Part shown: positions 7,765 through 14,945 of the stretch, one piece after another
Layout: each line of letters opens with the position of its first letter
Numbering within the stretch: the stretch's first letter is position 1
Assembly (NCBI GenBank): GCA_963725415.1
Contig: CAVRZY010000323.1
Span: 1 to 16,463 of the forward strand
Length of the DNA stretch: 16,463 nt
Origin: CAVRZY01 sp963725415
Lineage (GTDB): Bacteria; Acidobacteriota; Terriglobia; Bryobacterales; Bryobacteraceae
Direction: 5' to 3'
The notes under the pieces: generated by a model
Database searches by the model: none
Told to the model about the DNA's origin: nothing
Seen by the model: only the letters and a program-made list of their open reading frames with translations
Position numbers and translations under genes: made by a program

Positions 7765-7769
7765 CCTCC
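7765..7769 (-). promoter_or_regulatory. Shine-Dalgarno in front of a putative ATT start codon
   Basis: The minus strand reads GGAGG, seven spacer bases (AACTACT), then ATT at 7757, in frame with the TPR gene. An ATG at 7772 overlapping this site is in another frame and reaches a stop quickly. Confidence 0.6.
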
Positions 7770-7785
7770 ATGCCTATGCGGGTAA

Positions 7786-7813
7786 CATTCTTCGAATTAT
7801 TAAGCATTCTTCG
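7786..7813 (+). promoter_or_regulatory. 9-bp direct repeat, possible activator site
   Basis: CATTCTTCG occurs at 7786-7794 and again at 7805-7813. The copies are 19 bases apart start to start, about two helix turns, with an AT-rich spacer. The second copy abuts the TTGACA box at 7814-7819. This arrangement resembles a tandem half-site for a response regulator; the binding protein is unknown. Confidence 0.4.
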
Positions 7814-7842
7814 TTGACAAATGCTGACACATGGTACACCAT
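7814..7842 (+). promoter_or_regulatory. Candidate promoter of the EPS operon
   Basis: A perfect TTGACA lies at 7814-7819. With a 17-base spacer the -10 position is CACCAT (7837-7842), a weak match to TATAAT. The same bases read TTGTCAA on the other strand and could serve the divergent TPR gene. The -35 box is convincing; the -10 is not. Confidence 0.35.
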
Positions 7843-7900
7843 TTCTACTTCCCTTGTCTCAACATCTTAGTCGGTTCTCATAGCTGGATGGGACTGAAAG

Positions 7901-7912
7901 GGCGGTAGCCTG
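7901..7912 (+). promoter_or_regulatory. ops/JUMPstart-like antitermination element
   Basis: GGCGGTAGCCTG differs from the enterobacterial ops element (GGCGGTAGCGTG) only at position 10. The TG at positions 11-12, linked to RNA polymerase pausing in ops, is kept. The bases GGC-GGTA-GCC can form a small hairpin with the GGTA loop exposed, as in the ops non-template strand that RfaH recognises. The element lies 33 bases upstream of the GTG of the NusG-paralog gene, in the untranslated leader after the candidate promoter. A cognate role for the encoded antiterminator is inferred. Confidence 0.6.
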
Positions 7913-7945
7913 TCGTGGCAACGCCCGCTGGCGCACTGAAAACGC

Positions 7946-8506
7946 GTGGATTCAATACAGGATCCTGACGTTCGCTGGTATGCCCTGCGTGTCAAGTCGC
8001 GCCACGAGAAGTGTGCTGCCGCCATCCTCCACAACAAGGGATATCAGGATTTCCTCCCTCTCTGCCGCGTGCGCCGGCGCTGGTCAGACCGCAGGGTTGA
8101 GCTCGATCTGCCCCTGTTCCCCGGCTATGTCTTTTGCCGTTTCAACTCCCACGACCGCCTGCCCATCCTGACCACCCCCGGTCTGGTCCACATCGTCGGC
8201 ATCGGCAATGTCCCCATCCCAGTTGACGAGACCGAAATCGCCGCCATCGAAACCATCATCAAGTCCGGCTTGGCCGCCGAACCCTGGCCCTACGTCAAGG
8301 TGGGAAACATCGTGCGCATCGAGTATGGCGCACTGGAAGGCCTCGAAGGCATCCTGCTGGAGATCAAGAAGCGCCACCGCCTCGTCGTCTCCATCACTCT
8401 TCTGCAACGCTCGGTGGCTGTCGATATTGACCGCGATTGGGTCACGCTGGTTCGCTCCCGCCCCCGGCTGCGTCCCCACTCGGTCGCCCCTCAATTCATT
8501 TCATGA
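7946..8506 (+). CDS. NusG-paralog transcription antiterminator (RfaH/UpxY-type)
   Basis: 186 residues, GTG start. The N-terminal NGN domain is clear: WYALRVKSRHEKCAAAIL at residues 11-28, a central PLFPGYVFCRFN segment, and a following PGLVHIVG strand typical of NusG-family proteins. A KOW domain follows at about residues 120-165 (VGNIVRIEYGALEGLEGILL). Proteins of this type bind RNA polymerase at specific leader sites and suppress termination and pausing in long polysaccharide operons. It is the first gene of the EPS operon, which fits a specialised paralog and not housekeeping NusG (normally next to secE and ribosomal protein genes). An ops-like site lies in its leader. No Shine-Dalgarno is visible before the GTG, and I see no better in-frame start. 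Confidence 0.9.
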   Translation: MDSIQDPDVRWYALRVKSRHEKCAAAILHNKGYQDFLPLCRVRRRWSDRRVELDLPLFPGYVFCRFNSHDRLPILTTPGLVHIVGIGNVPIPVDETEIAAIETIIKSGLAAEPWPYVKVGNIVRIEYGALEGLEGILLEIKKRHRLVVSITLLQRSVAVDIDRDWVTLVRSRPRLRPHSVAPQFIS

Positions 8507-8711
8507 GCTCTGCTGCTATCGCCCGATTTCTTTCTCCCGCGCCGGGATTCTCGCCTCTTGACTCCCGAATCCCCGACGCTGGCCACACGCTCCCATTTTT
8601 GACTTTTGCCTGGGCGGCGCAGCCGCGAGATGAGATTATCCTCCCCCTCTCCTCTCTTTATTAACTGAGGCCCGCCTGACGGGCCGCTTCCTTCAGACAG
8701 GAGAAACTCTG
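8507..8711 (+). other. C-rich spacer with two hairpins between antiterminator and next gene
   Basis: This 205-base gap has no gene. It is pyrimidine-rich and G-poor in parts (8526-8580 and 8638-8660), which could favour Rho loading. It contains two short stem-loops: GCGGC/GCCGC around a three-base loop (8614-8626) and GGCCCG/CGGGCC around a five-base loop (8669-8685). Neither is followed by a T run, so they are not typical intrinsic terminators. An ATTTTTG ACTTTTG heptamer pair sits at 8595-8608. The spacer may be where antitermination matters, but that is inference. Confidence 0.4.
8595..8608. repeat. Imperfect heptamer pair (ATTTTTG ACTTTTG)
   Basis: Two adjacent 7-base units differing at one base. 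The ACTTTTG unit is the same as the one repeated at 14931-14944. Confidence 0.5.
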
Positions 8712-9008
8712 ATGGCCGTCATCAAGCCTAAGACGCGCATGATCAGTTTTCGGCTCTCTGAGGAGGAGTACGAGTACCTTAGAGAGAACTCTCTCAACCA
8801 GGGCGCTCACAGCGTTTCCGACTATGCTCGCTCCATACTCCGCCGCCTGATGGCCGGGGGGGATGGATTCAACCACACCCTCGTCGAAGCCAGAATCAAC
8901 CAGCTCGACAGCAAGATGCAGGAGCTCGATCATGAACTCCGGCGGCTGCTACGCCTGGTGGAACAACGGGATGGGCACCCCCGCTCGGAATCCCGCGCCT
9001 CCGAGTAA
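8712..9008 (+). CDS. Small ribbon-helix-helix protein with C-terminal coiled-coil
   Basis: 98 residues, ATG preceded by AGGAGA with a seven-base gap. Residues ~8-46 (ISFRLSEEEYEYLRENSL, then VSDYARSILRRLM) have the beta-strand, helix, helix pattern of ribbon-helix-helix DNA-binding proteins similar to MobC/CopG-like domains. Residues ~53-86 (EARINQLDSKMQELDHELRR) form a heptad-like amphipathic helix, probably a coiled coil. Such proteins usually dimerise and bind DNA as repressors. It sits between the antiterminator and the SLBB export gene, 28 bases before the latter's start, so a role as local regulator of the EPS operon is plausible. No target operator could be identified, and a non-regulatory role cannot be excluded. 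Confidence 0.75.
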   Translation: MAVIKPKTRMISFRLSEEEYEYLRENSLNQGAHSVSDYARSILRRLMAGGDGFNHTLVEARINQLDSKMQELDHELRRLLRLVEQRDGHPRSESRASE

Positions 9009-9036
9009 CTCCCCACAGCATTTCCCCGTCCTGTCC

Positions 9037-10008
9037 ATGACTTTCCGATCACCGATCCTCATCCTCGTCGCCTGGTTGTTCTGCTCTCTGCTTGCGAGCG
9101 CCCAGCAGCCCCAGGCCCCCGAATCCCCCGCTTCGCTCCGCTCCTCCTACGTCCTGGGCCCCGAAGATCAGATCACCATCCGCGCCCTCGACGCCGACGA
9201 GATCAGCGACAAGCCCCTCCGCATCGACATGAACGGCTACATCCGCCTCCCCATGGTCGGACGCCTGCGCGCTTCCGGCCTCACCCTCGAACAGCTCGAA
9301 GCGGAGATCGTCAACCGCCTGAAAACCTACATCCAGCAGCCCGAAGTCGCCGTCAGCATCACCGAGTTCCGCAGCCAGCCCGTCTCCGTCATCGGCTCGG
9401 TCAACTCCCCGGGCGTCCACCAGCTCCAGGGCCGCAAGACCCTGGTCGAGATACTCTCTCTCGCTGGCGGCCTGCGCAACGACGCCGGCCATTCCGTCAA
9501 GATCGTCCGCCGCCTGGAGTGGGGACGCATCCCCCTCCGCAGCGCCGCCGACGATTCCACCGGCCAGTTCAGCGTCGCCCAGGTCAGCCTTAAGGCCCTC
9601 ATGGAAGCCAAGAACCCCGACGAGAACATCGTCATCCGCCCCCACGACGTCATCTCCGTCCCACGCGCCGACATGGTTTACGTCACCGGCCAGGTCCAAC
9701 GCTCCGGCGGCTTCGTCCTCAACGAGCGCGAAACCATCACCGTCCTCCAGGCCCTTTCCCTGGCCGGTGGCCTCGACCGCGCCGCCTCCCCGCAGAACTC
9801 CCGCATCCTCCGCCCCTCCTCAGGCGCTGCCAATCGCGCCGAAATCGCCGTGGACCTCAAGAAGATCCTGGCCGGCAAGGCCAACGACGTCTCTCTCCAA
9901 CCCGACGACATCTTATTCATACCGGCTAGTACTCCCAAGAGAGCCGCCATCCGCGCCGCCGAGGCCGCTGTCCAGATCGGTACCGGCGTCGCCATCTGGC
10001 GCCGTTAA
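9037..10008 (+). CDS. Wza-type polysaccharide export protein with SLBB domains
   Basis: 323 residues from ATG at 9037. This start was chosen because it begins directly with a signal peptide (MTFRSPILILVAWLFCSLLASAQQ, cleavage likely after ASA) although the frame is open further upstream and no Shine-Dalgarno is clear. Residues ~36-112 form the Poly_export domain: SYVLGPEDQITIRALDADE and NGYIRLPMVGRLRASGLT. Two SLBB domains follow (about 115-165 with VIGSVNSPGVHQLQGRKTL, and about 215-265 with VTGQVQRSGGFVLNERET). The C-terminus has a short LQPDDILFIP motif and then an Ala-rich tail. Members form the outer-membrane channel for EPS export and contact the co-polymerase encoded downstream. There is no lipobox cysteine at the cleavage site, unlike E. 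coli Wza, so it is probably not a lipoprotein. Confidence 0.92.
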   Translation: MTFRSPILILVAWLFCSLLASAQQPQAPESPASLRSSYVLGPEDQITIRALDADEISDKPLRIDMNGYIRLPMVGRLRASGLTLEQLEAEIVNRLKTYIQQPEVAVSITEFRSQPVSVIGSVNSPGVHQLQGRKTLVEILSLAGGLRNDAGHSVKIVRRLEWGRIPLRSAADDSTGQFSVAQVSLKALMEAKNPDENIVIRPHDVISVPRADMVYVTGQVQRSGGFVLNERETITVLQALSLAGGLDRAASPQNSRILRPSSGAANRAEIAVDLKKILAGKANDVSLQPDDILFIPASTPKRAAIRAAEAAVQIGTGVAIWRR

Positions 10009-10028
10009 CCCCGGCCCTCAAAAACATC

Positions 10029-10058
10029 TTGACATCCCAGCCATCTCCGCCCTAGCAT
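10029..10058 (+). promoter_or_regulatory. Candidate internal promoter before the PEP-CTERM gene
   Basis: TTGACA at 10029-10034 with TAGCAT at 10053-10058 (18-base spacer, four of six matches to TATAAT). It lies in the 183-base gap after the export gene, which otherwise holds nothing but a TATAAG hexamer at 10112-10117. This could let the PEP-CTERM protein be expressed separately. No sigma-54 site of the kind known for some PEP-CTERM genes was seen. Confidence 0.35.
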
Positions 10059-10191
10059 TGATTCACGTCGCAAAACAGGTGGCGTACTGTCTCCGCCCGC
10101 CGCGCGCCATTTATAAGGCTATCTTCCAGAATCGACTAAAACCAACAACGAACCGCCGAGCGCCGCAGCGCCCAGCAATAAGGAGCACTCG

Positions 10192-11028
10192 ATGAAACTC
10201 GCACCCTCCGCTAACCTCAGGTGGGTCCTCTCCGGACTCGCCCTGTTTGTCTTCCTCTGGGTTTCCGCCCCCGCCTCCTACGCCGGCCCCATCGTCTTGA
10301 ATCAGTTCGCTTCCGTGGGACCCAATCCCGATCTGGGCCTCACAAGCTGGTCGGACTACGTGGCGAATGCCTTGTACGCCCTCGAGCACGGCTTGACCAG
10401 CTACGGCTCCCCAGGGCCTGGCTACTACGCCACCGTCGTGCCCATTATCCCGCCCCTCCTGCCCGGCCAGATCGTCTCCAGCTCCGGGTTTCTCTCCTGG
10501 AACGGCGTCGTCGATCCCCTCTCCCCGTACGACCTCGAACACGGCAACTTCATCTACTTCCCCCTCCACATCCTCGGAAACGGCAGCCTGTTCCGCCTCT
10601 CCAACCTCTACAACGACATGAACAGCAGTGACCCACCCAACTCCTTCGATAACGACGGCTGGTTCTATGACTTCAACGGCTACACCATAGGCATCTACTA
10701 CGGGCCCGACGGTATCAAGGGCACCGCCGACGATGTCCTCTACAACTCCGGCGATGCTTCCCTTTACCTGATCAACGAGCTCCTCTACGTCGGTGTCGGC
10801 GCCTCCTTTAACGCTTCCGGCGCTCCCGGCGGCACCCCACAGGAGCAGATGCAGTACACCCTCGACTACATCGGCTGCGTCGGCACGTTCCAGACCAGTA
10901 ATCAGTACTGCCTCTATGACGACCAGGGCAATCTCCTGAACTGCACCCCCGAGCCCGGCACTATCGCTCTGCTCGCCGGAGGCCTGCTTGGTCTCCTCGC
11001 CCTTCGCCGCTTCAGAAAGAAACGCTAG
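10192..11028 (+). CDS. PEP-CTERM surface protein (exosortase substrate)
   Basis: 278 residues, ATG seven bases after AGGAG. An N-terminal signal peptide (LSGLALFVFLWVSAPASYA, ending near residue 31) is followed by a Tyr/Asn/Gly/Pro-rich secreted region. The C-terminus is a textbook PEP-CTERM tail: TPEPGTIALLAGGLLGLLAL then RRFRKKR. The PEP triad is at residues 253-255, followed by a membrane helix and a basic end. Exosortase cleaves such proteins, which are typically produced alongside EPS. Two acidic loops, DNDGWFYDFNG (residues 153-163) and GPDGIKGTADDV (171-182), look like calcium-binding repeats. No enzymatic domain is seen. Its place inside the EPS operon implies co-production with the polymer. 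No exosortase gene is in the window. Confidence 0.9.
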   Translation: MKLAPSANLRWVLSGLALFVFLWVSAPASYAGPIVLNQFASVGPNPDLGLTSWSDYVANALYALEHGLTSYGSPGPGYYATVVPIIPPLLPGQIVSSSGFLSWNGVVDPLSPYDLEHGNFIYFPLHILGNGSLFRLSNLYNDMNSSDPPNSFDNDGWFYDFNGYTIGIYYGPDGIKGTADDVLYNSGDASLYLINELLYVGVGASFNASGAPGGTPQEQMQYTLDYIGCVGTFQTSNQYCLYDDQGNLLNCTPEPGTIALLAGGLLGLLALRRFRKKR

Positions 11029-11082
11029 CCTCCGCCCCGAAAGGACGCCACTCCCGCAGTCCATCTGATGCGGGGAAACTTC

Positions 11083-13440
11083 ATGGACACGCCGCAGCCA
11101 GATCCACAAGATCCGCACCGCCAGCTAACCCTGCGTAGGGAACCCCCGGGATCCCCGCCCGCTCCCGCCCACTATCTGGAGGTTCCTGGCTACGAGACCG
11201 CCGACCAGGCTGCGCCCGGCGGTCTGATCGAGTACTGGCACATCCTCCGCCGCCGCAAGGGCACCCTCATCCTCATCGCCTTCCTCGGCGCCCTGGTCGG
11301 TTTCCTCCTCACCCTTCCCCAGACCCCCATCTACCAGGCCCGCACCTCTCTGGAGATCCAGGGCATCAACGAAGACTTCCTCCAGATGCGCAACGTCAAC
11401 CCCACCTCTGCCGGCAGCAACGCCTACTACCCCGAGTACGACATCCAGACCCAGGTCAAGATCCTCCAGAGCGGCTCCCTGCTGGAGCGCGTCATCCAAA
11501 AGCTCAACCTCGACAACCGCCCCTTGGTCATCAACGAGTCCGGCCGCATCTCCGCCTGGCGCCGCGCCCTCGGCCTCCCACAGCCTCCGCCCCAGTCCCT
11601 CCGCGAACAGGCCCTCACCATGGCCGCCGGCAACCTTAAGGTCCGCGCCCAAGCCAACACCCGCCTGCTGGAAATCTTCTGCGACTCCACCGACCCTCAG
11701 CTCGCCGCCGACTTCGCCAACACCCTCGCCGCCGAGTTCATCGAGCAGAACCTCGAAGCCCGCTGGAAGACCACCCAGTACACCGGCGAGTGGCTCACCC
11801 GCCAGATGGAAGACCTGCGCATCAAGCTCGAAAAGTCCGAGGAGCAGCTCCAGTCCTACGCCCGCGCCTCCGGCCTTCTCTTCACCGGAGAAAAGGACAA
11901 CCTCGCTGAGCAGAAGCTCCGCCAGCTCCAGGAGGAACTCTCCAAGGCCCAGGCCGACCGTGTCGCCAAGCAGTCCCGCTTCGAGCTGGCCACCTCCGCC
12001 TCACCCGAATCTCTTCCCGAGGTCCTCGACGACGGCTCCCTTAGGGACTACCAGGGCAAGCTCACCGACCTCCGCCGCCAGCTCGCCGAACTCTCCTCCA
12101 CCTACACCTCCGCCCACTCCCGCGTCAAAAAGGTTCAGGCCCAGATCCTCATCCTCGAATCCGCCCTCGAAAAAGAACGCTCCAACATCACCCGCCGCAT
12201 CCGCAACGAGTTCGACGCCGCCCAGCGCCGCGAGCGCCTCCTGGCCACCGCCTACGCCACCCAGGCCCGCCTCATGTCCGAGCAGGCCGACAAGGTCACC
12301 CACTACAGCATCCTCAAGCGCGAGGTCGATACCCTCCGCCAGCTCTACGACAACATGCTCCAGCGCGTCAAAGAGGCCGGCATCGCCTCCGCACTCCGCG
12401 CCTCCAACGTCCGCGTGGTCGATCCCGCCAAGCCCCCCGGTGGCCCCTACAAGCCCGACGTCTATCGCAACGCCACCCTGGGTCTCCTCACCGGCCTCTT
12501 CCTCGGCGTCGTCTTCGTCGTCATGCGCGAGCGCATCGATCGCTCCATCCAGGTCCCCGGCGACACCCCCTTCTACCTCAGCGTCCCCGAGCTCGGCGTC
12601 ATCCCCTCAGGTGACGCCGTTCCGCACCGCCGTTTCTATCGCCGCAAACAGCTCTCCATCACCGCCCCCAGCAACGCCGATGACGGCGCCCCCGGTTCCC
12701 TTGCCCGCGCCGCGCGCGCCGTCGAGCTGGTCACCTGGCAGCGCAAACCCTCCCTCATCGCCGAATCCTTCCGCGCCACCCTGACCTCCATCCTCTTCTC
12801 CGGCCACGACGGCCACCGCCCTCACGTCATCCTCTTCACCAGCCCCAATCCCAAGGACGGCAAGACCACCGCCGTCTCCAACCTCGGCATCGCCCTCGCC
12901 GAGATCAACCAGCGCGTCCTCATCATCGACGGCGACCTCCGCAAGCCCCGCCTCCCCGAAATCTTCGCCCTCCCCAACAAGTGGGGTCTCTCCGACCTCC
13001 TCCGCAAAAAGCAGCCCGTGGACGGCCTCCCCATCGAGGCCGCCGTGCTGGAGACCGGCGTCCCCGGCCTCTTCCTTCTCCCCAGCGGCCCTGAAGCCCC
13101 CGGCGCCAGCAACCTCCTCTACTCCCCGCGCATGCCCGAACTCCTCCAGCGCCTCCGCCTCAAGTTCGACACCATCCTCATCGACTCGCCCCCCATGCTC
13201 CAGATCCCCGACGCCCGCGTCCTGGGCCGCCTCGCCGACGCCGTCATCCTCGTCATCCGCGCCGCTCACACCACCCGCGACGCCGCCCAAGCCGCTCGCC
13301 AGCGCTTCGCCGAAGACGGCACCCCCATCCTCGGCACCATCCTCAACGACTGGAACCCTAAGCGCGCCGCCGGCTACGGCTACTATCGTTATTACCGCTA
13401 CTACGACTACTACCGCCACTACTACGCCGACAAATCTTAG
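11083..13440 (+). CDS. Fused Wzz chain-length regulator / BY-type tyrosine kinase (Wzc-like)
   Basis: 785 residues from ATG at 11083, chosen over the in-frame ATG at 11068 because GGGGA lies six bases before it. Residues ~46-80 start the Wzz domain (GLIEYWHILRRRKGT) with the first membrane helix at ~60-79. A long periplasmic region follows with coiled coil (~230-400) and the G-rich motif ASNVRVVDPAKPPGGPYKPD. The second membrane helix is at ~463-481. The cytoplasmic kinase has Walker A PNPKDGKTT (Lys594), Walker A' VLIIDGDLRKPR (Asp616, Asp618) and Walker B ILIDSPP (Asp701). It ends in a tyrosine cluster with 11 Tyr in 17 residues, the autophosphorylation tail. Such proteins control polymer length and export by phosphorylation cycles and dock on the SLBB protein. 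The one-chain architecture is the proteobacterial Wzc type; Gram-positive relatives are split. Confidence 0.95.
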   Translation: MDTPQPDPQDPHRQLTLRREPPGSPPAPAHYLEVPGYETADQAAPGGLIEYWHILRRRKGTLILIAFLGALVGFLLTLPQTPIYQARTSLEIQGINEDFLQMRNVNPTSAGSNAYYPEYDIQTQVKILQSGSLLERVIQKLNLDNRPLVINESGRISAWRRALGLPQPPPQSLREQALTMAAGNLKVRAQANTRLLEIFCDSTDPQLAADFANTLAAEFIEQNLEARWKTTQYTGEWLTRQMEDLRIKLEKSEEQLQSYARASGLLFTGEKDNLAEQKLRQLQEELSKAQADRVAKQSRFELATSASPESLPEVLDDGSLRDYQGKLTDLRRQLAELSSTYTSAHSRVKKVQAQILILESALEKERSNITRRIRNEFDAAQRRERLLATAYATQARLMSEQADKVTHYSILKREVDTLRQLYDNMLQRVKEAGIASALRASNVRVVDPAKPPGGPYKPDVYRNATLGLLTGLFLGVVFVVMRERIDRSIQVPGDTPFYLSVPELGVIPSGDAVPHRRFYRRKQLSITAPSNADDGAPGSLARAARAVELVTWQRKPSLIAESFRATLTSILFSGHDGHRPHVILFTSPNPKDGKTTAVSNLGIALAEINQRVLIIDGDLRKPRLPEIFALPNKWGLSDLLRKKQPVDGLPIEAAVLETGVPGLFLLPSGPEAPGASNLLYSPRMPELLQRLRLKFDTILIDSPPMLQIPDARVLGRLADAVILVIRAAHTTRDAAQAARQRFAEDGTPILGTILNDWNPKRAAGYGYYRYYRYYDYYRHYYADKS

Positions 13441-13483
13441 GGGTGGTTGACCAGTGAACCGCGGCAGTCGGCTGCGCCTCCGC

Positions 13484-13518
13484 CAATCGTCAATGGAAAA
13501 ATCGTCAATCGTCAATCC
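13484..13518. repeat. Heptanucleotide tandem repeat (TCGTCAA)
   Basis: CAATCGTCAAT at 13484-13494 and AATCGTCAATCGTCAATCC at 13500-13518 are built from the 7-base unit TCGTCAA. They lie in the 110-base gap between the kinase and the O-antigen-ligase-like gene, which has no other recognisable element. Confidence 0.7.
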
Positions 13519-13550
13519 TCGGTACCTGTGCAACTAGCGGTTTCTCCCTG

Positions 13551-14945
13551 ATGCTCCCCCTCCTCCTGCTCTCCCTCGCCCTCACCTACGCCGTCTTCCA
13601 GAAAGGCGGCGTCTGGCCTAAGGACTGGAGCCTCTTCCTCCTCGCCCTCACTCTCATCTCGGCCTTCTTCTGGCTCCGCGCCCGCCGCACTCAGCTCGCC
13701 CCGCCGCTCGAGCGGTCGCTCCGCTGGCCCCTGCTCCTGCTGCCCGGCTATGCTGCCTTCCAGCTCCTCCCCTTGCCCCTCCCGCTCCTCCGCCTCCTCT
13801 CCCCCGCCCGCGCCGAGCTGCATGACGCCCTGGCCCGCCAGCTCCCCTCCCCCTCCTTCGCCCCGCTCACCGTCGTCCCCGCCGCTACCCTGGAACACTT
13901 TGTTCGCATCGCCGGCTGCCTCCTGGCCTTCTTCCTCCTCCGCCAGCTCGCCTTCCGCCTCGCCGATCACCCCTGGGCCTTGGTCTTCCCCCTCCTCGCC
14001 ATCGCCGCCCTGGAAGCCGCGCTCGGCCTCGCCCAGTTCTACACGAAAGGCTCGGAAGGCTACGCCCGCGGCACCTTCGTCAACCGCAACCACTACGCCG
14101 GCTTCCTGGAAATGTCGCTGCCCTTCGCCGTGATGTACCCCATCGGCCTCCTCCGCCGCAACCCCTCCCGCCACCACTCCCCCGCGCGCCCCGCTCTGCT
14201 GGCCTGCGCCTTCTTCGCCCTCGCCGCCCTCATCCTGCTCGGCGTCATCCATTCCCTCTCCCGTATGGGCTTCATCTCGGCTCTTTTTGCCCTCTTCGTC
14301 TGTGGCACAGGCATTCTTGCCTGTATGTTTCCCATTCCCCGCCTCCGTCTCCCCCGCTTCACCTTCACCGTCGCCGTCGCCGTCCTGGTCCTGGCCGCCT
14401 TCATCTTCCTGCCACCCGACCAGCTCATCGCCCGCTTCGGCGACCTGGCCGCCACCGACGACATCTCCGGTGACACCCGCGTCCAGATCTGGAAAGAGTC
14501 CCTCCGCCTCATCGCCGCCTTCCCCCTCTTCGGCTGCGGCCTGGGAGGCTACCACTCCGCTTTCCTGAAATACAAACAGGTGGCCCCCACCCAGACCGTC
14601 GATTTCGCCCACAACGACTACCTCCAGTCCCTCGCCGAACTAGGAGTACTCGGCTTCGCCATAGCGGCCGCCCTGATCCTGACCGTCCTGGCGAAAGCCC
14701 GCCGCGCCGCCACCGCCCACACCCACCCCCAGGGCCAGGCCCTGGCCATCGCTTGCCTCGCCGCTCTGGCCGCCATCCTCCTCCACAGCCTGGCCGACTT
14801 CAACCTCTACATCCCAGCCAACGCCATGCTCCTAACCTGGATCGCCGCCACCGCGGCCTCCCTCATGTTCTCCTCCCGCCCCCTCCCCGGCTGGCGTCCC
14901 GCACCCCGCGAAAACCCGACCCGTCTCCCAACTTTTGACTTTTGA
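13551..14945 (+). CDS. O-antigen ligase / Wzy-type polymerase family membrane protein
   Basis: 464 residues with about ten or more hydrophobic membrane helices spread over the whole length. The family core is visible: GTFVNRNHYAGFLEMSLP (residues 174-191), a large periplasmic loop region with GDTRVQIWKESLRL, and PLFGCGLGGYHSAF followed by DFAHNDYLQSLAELGVLG (from residue 351). These are the hallmarks of the Wzy_C (PF04932) family, which includes O-antigen ligases and polymerases that join undecaprenol-linked sugars in the periplasm. Next to a Wzz-type kinase and an export channel, a polymerase role in EPS is more likely than ligation to lipid A, but sequence alone does not separate the two. 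No Shine-Dalgarno precedes the ATG. The last codons and stop overlap an ACTTTTG heptamer repeat. Confidence 0.88.
   Translation: MLPLLLLSLALTYAVFQKGGVWPKDWSLFLLALTLISAFFWLRARRTQLAPPLERSLRWPLLLLPGYAAFQLLPLPLPLLRLLSPARAELHDALARQLPSPSFAPLTVVPAATLEHFVRIAGCLLAFFLLRQLAFRLADHPWALVFPLLAIAALEAALGLAQFYTKGSEGYARGTFVNRNHYAGFLEMSLPFAVMYPIGLLRRNPSRHHSPARPALLACAFFALAALILLGVIHSLSRMGFISALFALFVCGTGILACMFPIPRLRLPRFTFTVAVAVLVLAAFIFLPPDQLIARFGDLAATDDISGDTRVQIWKESLRLIAAFPLFGCGLGGYHSAFLKYKQVAPTQTVDFAHNDYLQSLAELGVLGFAIAAALILTVLAKARRAATAHTHPQGQALAIACLAALAAILLHSLADFNLYIPANAMLLTWIAATAASLMFSSRPLPGWRPAPRENPTRLPTFDF

Noticed and set aside
8669..8685. Intrinsic terminator candidate GGCCCG/CGGGCC
   Set aside because: The stem is only six pairs and is followed by CTTCCTTC, not a T run; noted as a hairpin only.
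8863..9036. Upstream extension of the polysaccharide export gene
   Set aside because: The extension overlaps the ribbon-helix-helix gene in another frame and would bury the signal peptide; the start at 9037 fits the signal sequence.
10111..11118. 335-codon open frame on the minus strand
   Set aside because: Antisense to the PEP-CTERM gene, which has a signal peptide, a Shine-Dalgarno and a canonical sorting tail.
13402..13412. GGCGGTAGT on the minus strand, resembling the ops core
   Set aside because: It lies inside the tyrosine-rich coding tail of the BY-kinase on the opposite strand, matches only the core, and is explained by the TAC/CGC codon repeat.
12607..13533. 308-codon open frame on the minus strand
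   Set aside because: Antisense to the BY-kinase domain with intact Walker motifs; Gly/Val/Glu/Asp-rich with no recognisable domain.
13512..14612. 366-codon open frame on the minus strand, rich in Glu and Gly
   Set aside because: It is antisense to the O-antigen-ligase-like gene, whose membrane helices and family motifs are clear. Low-complexity Glu/Gly composition is what C-rich Leu/Ala/Pro codons give when read backwards.
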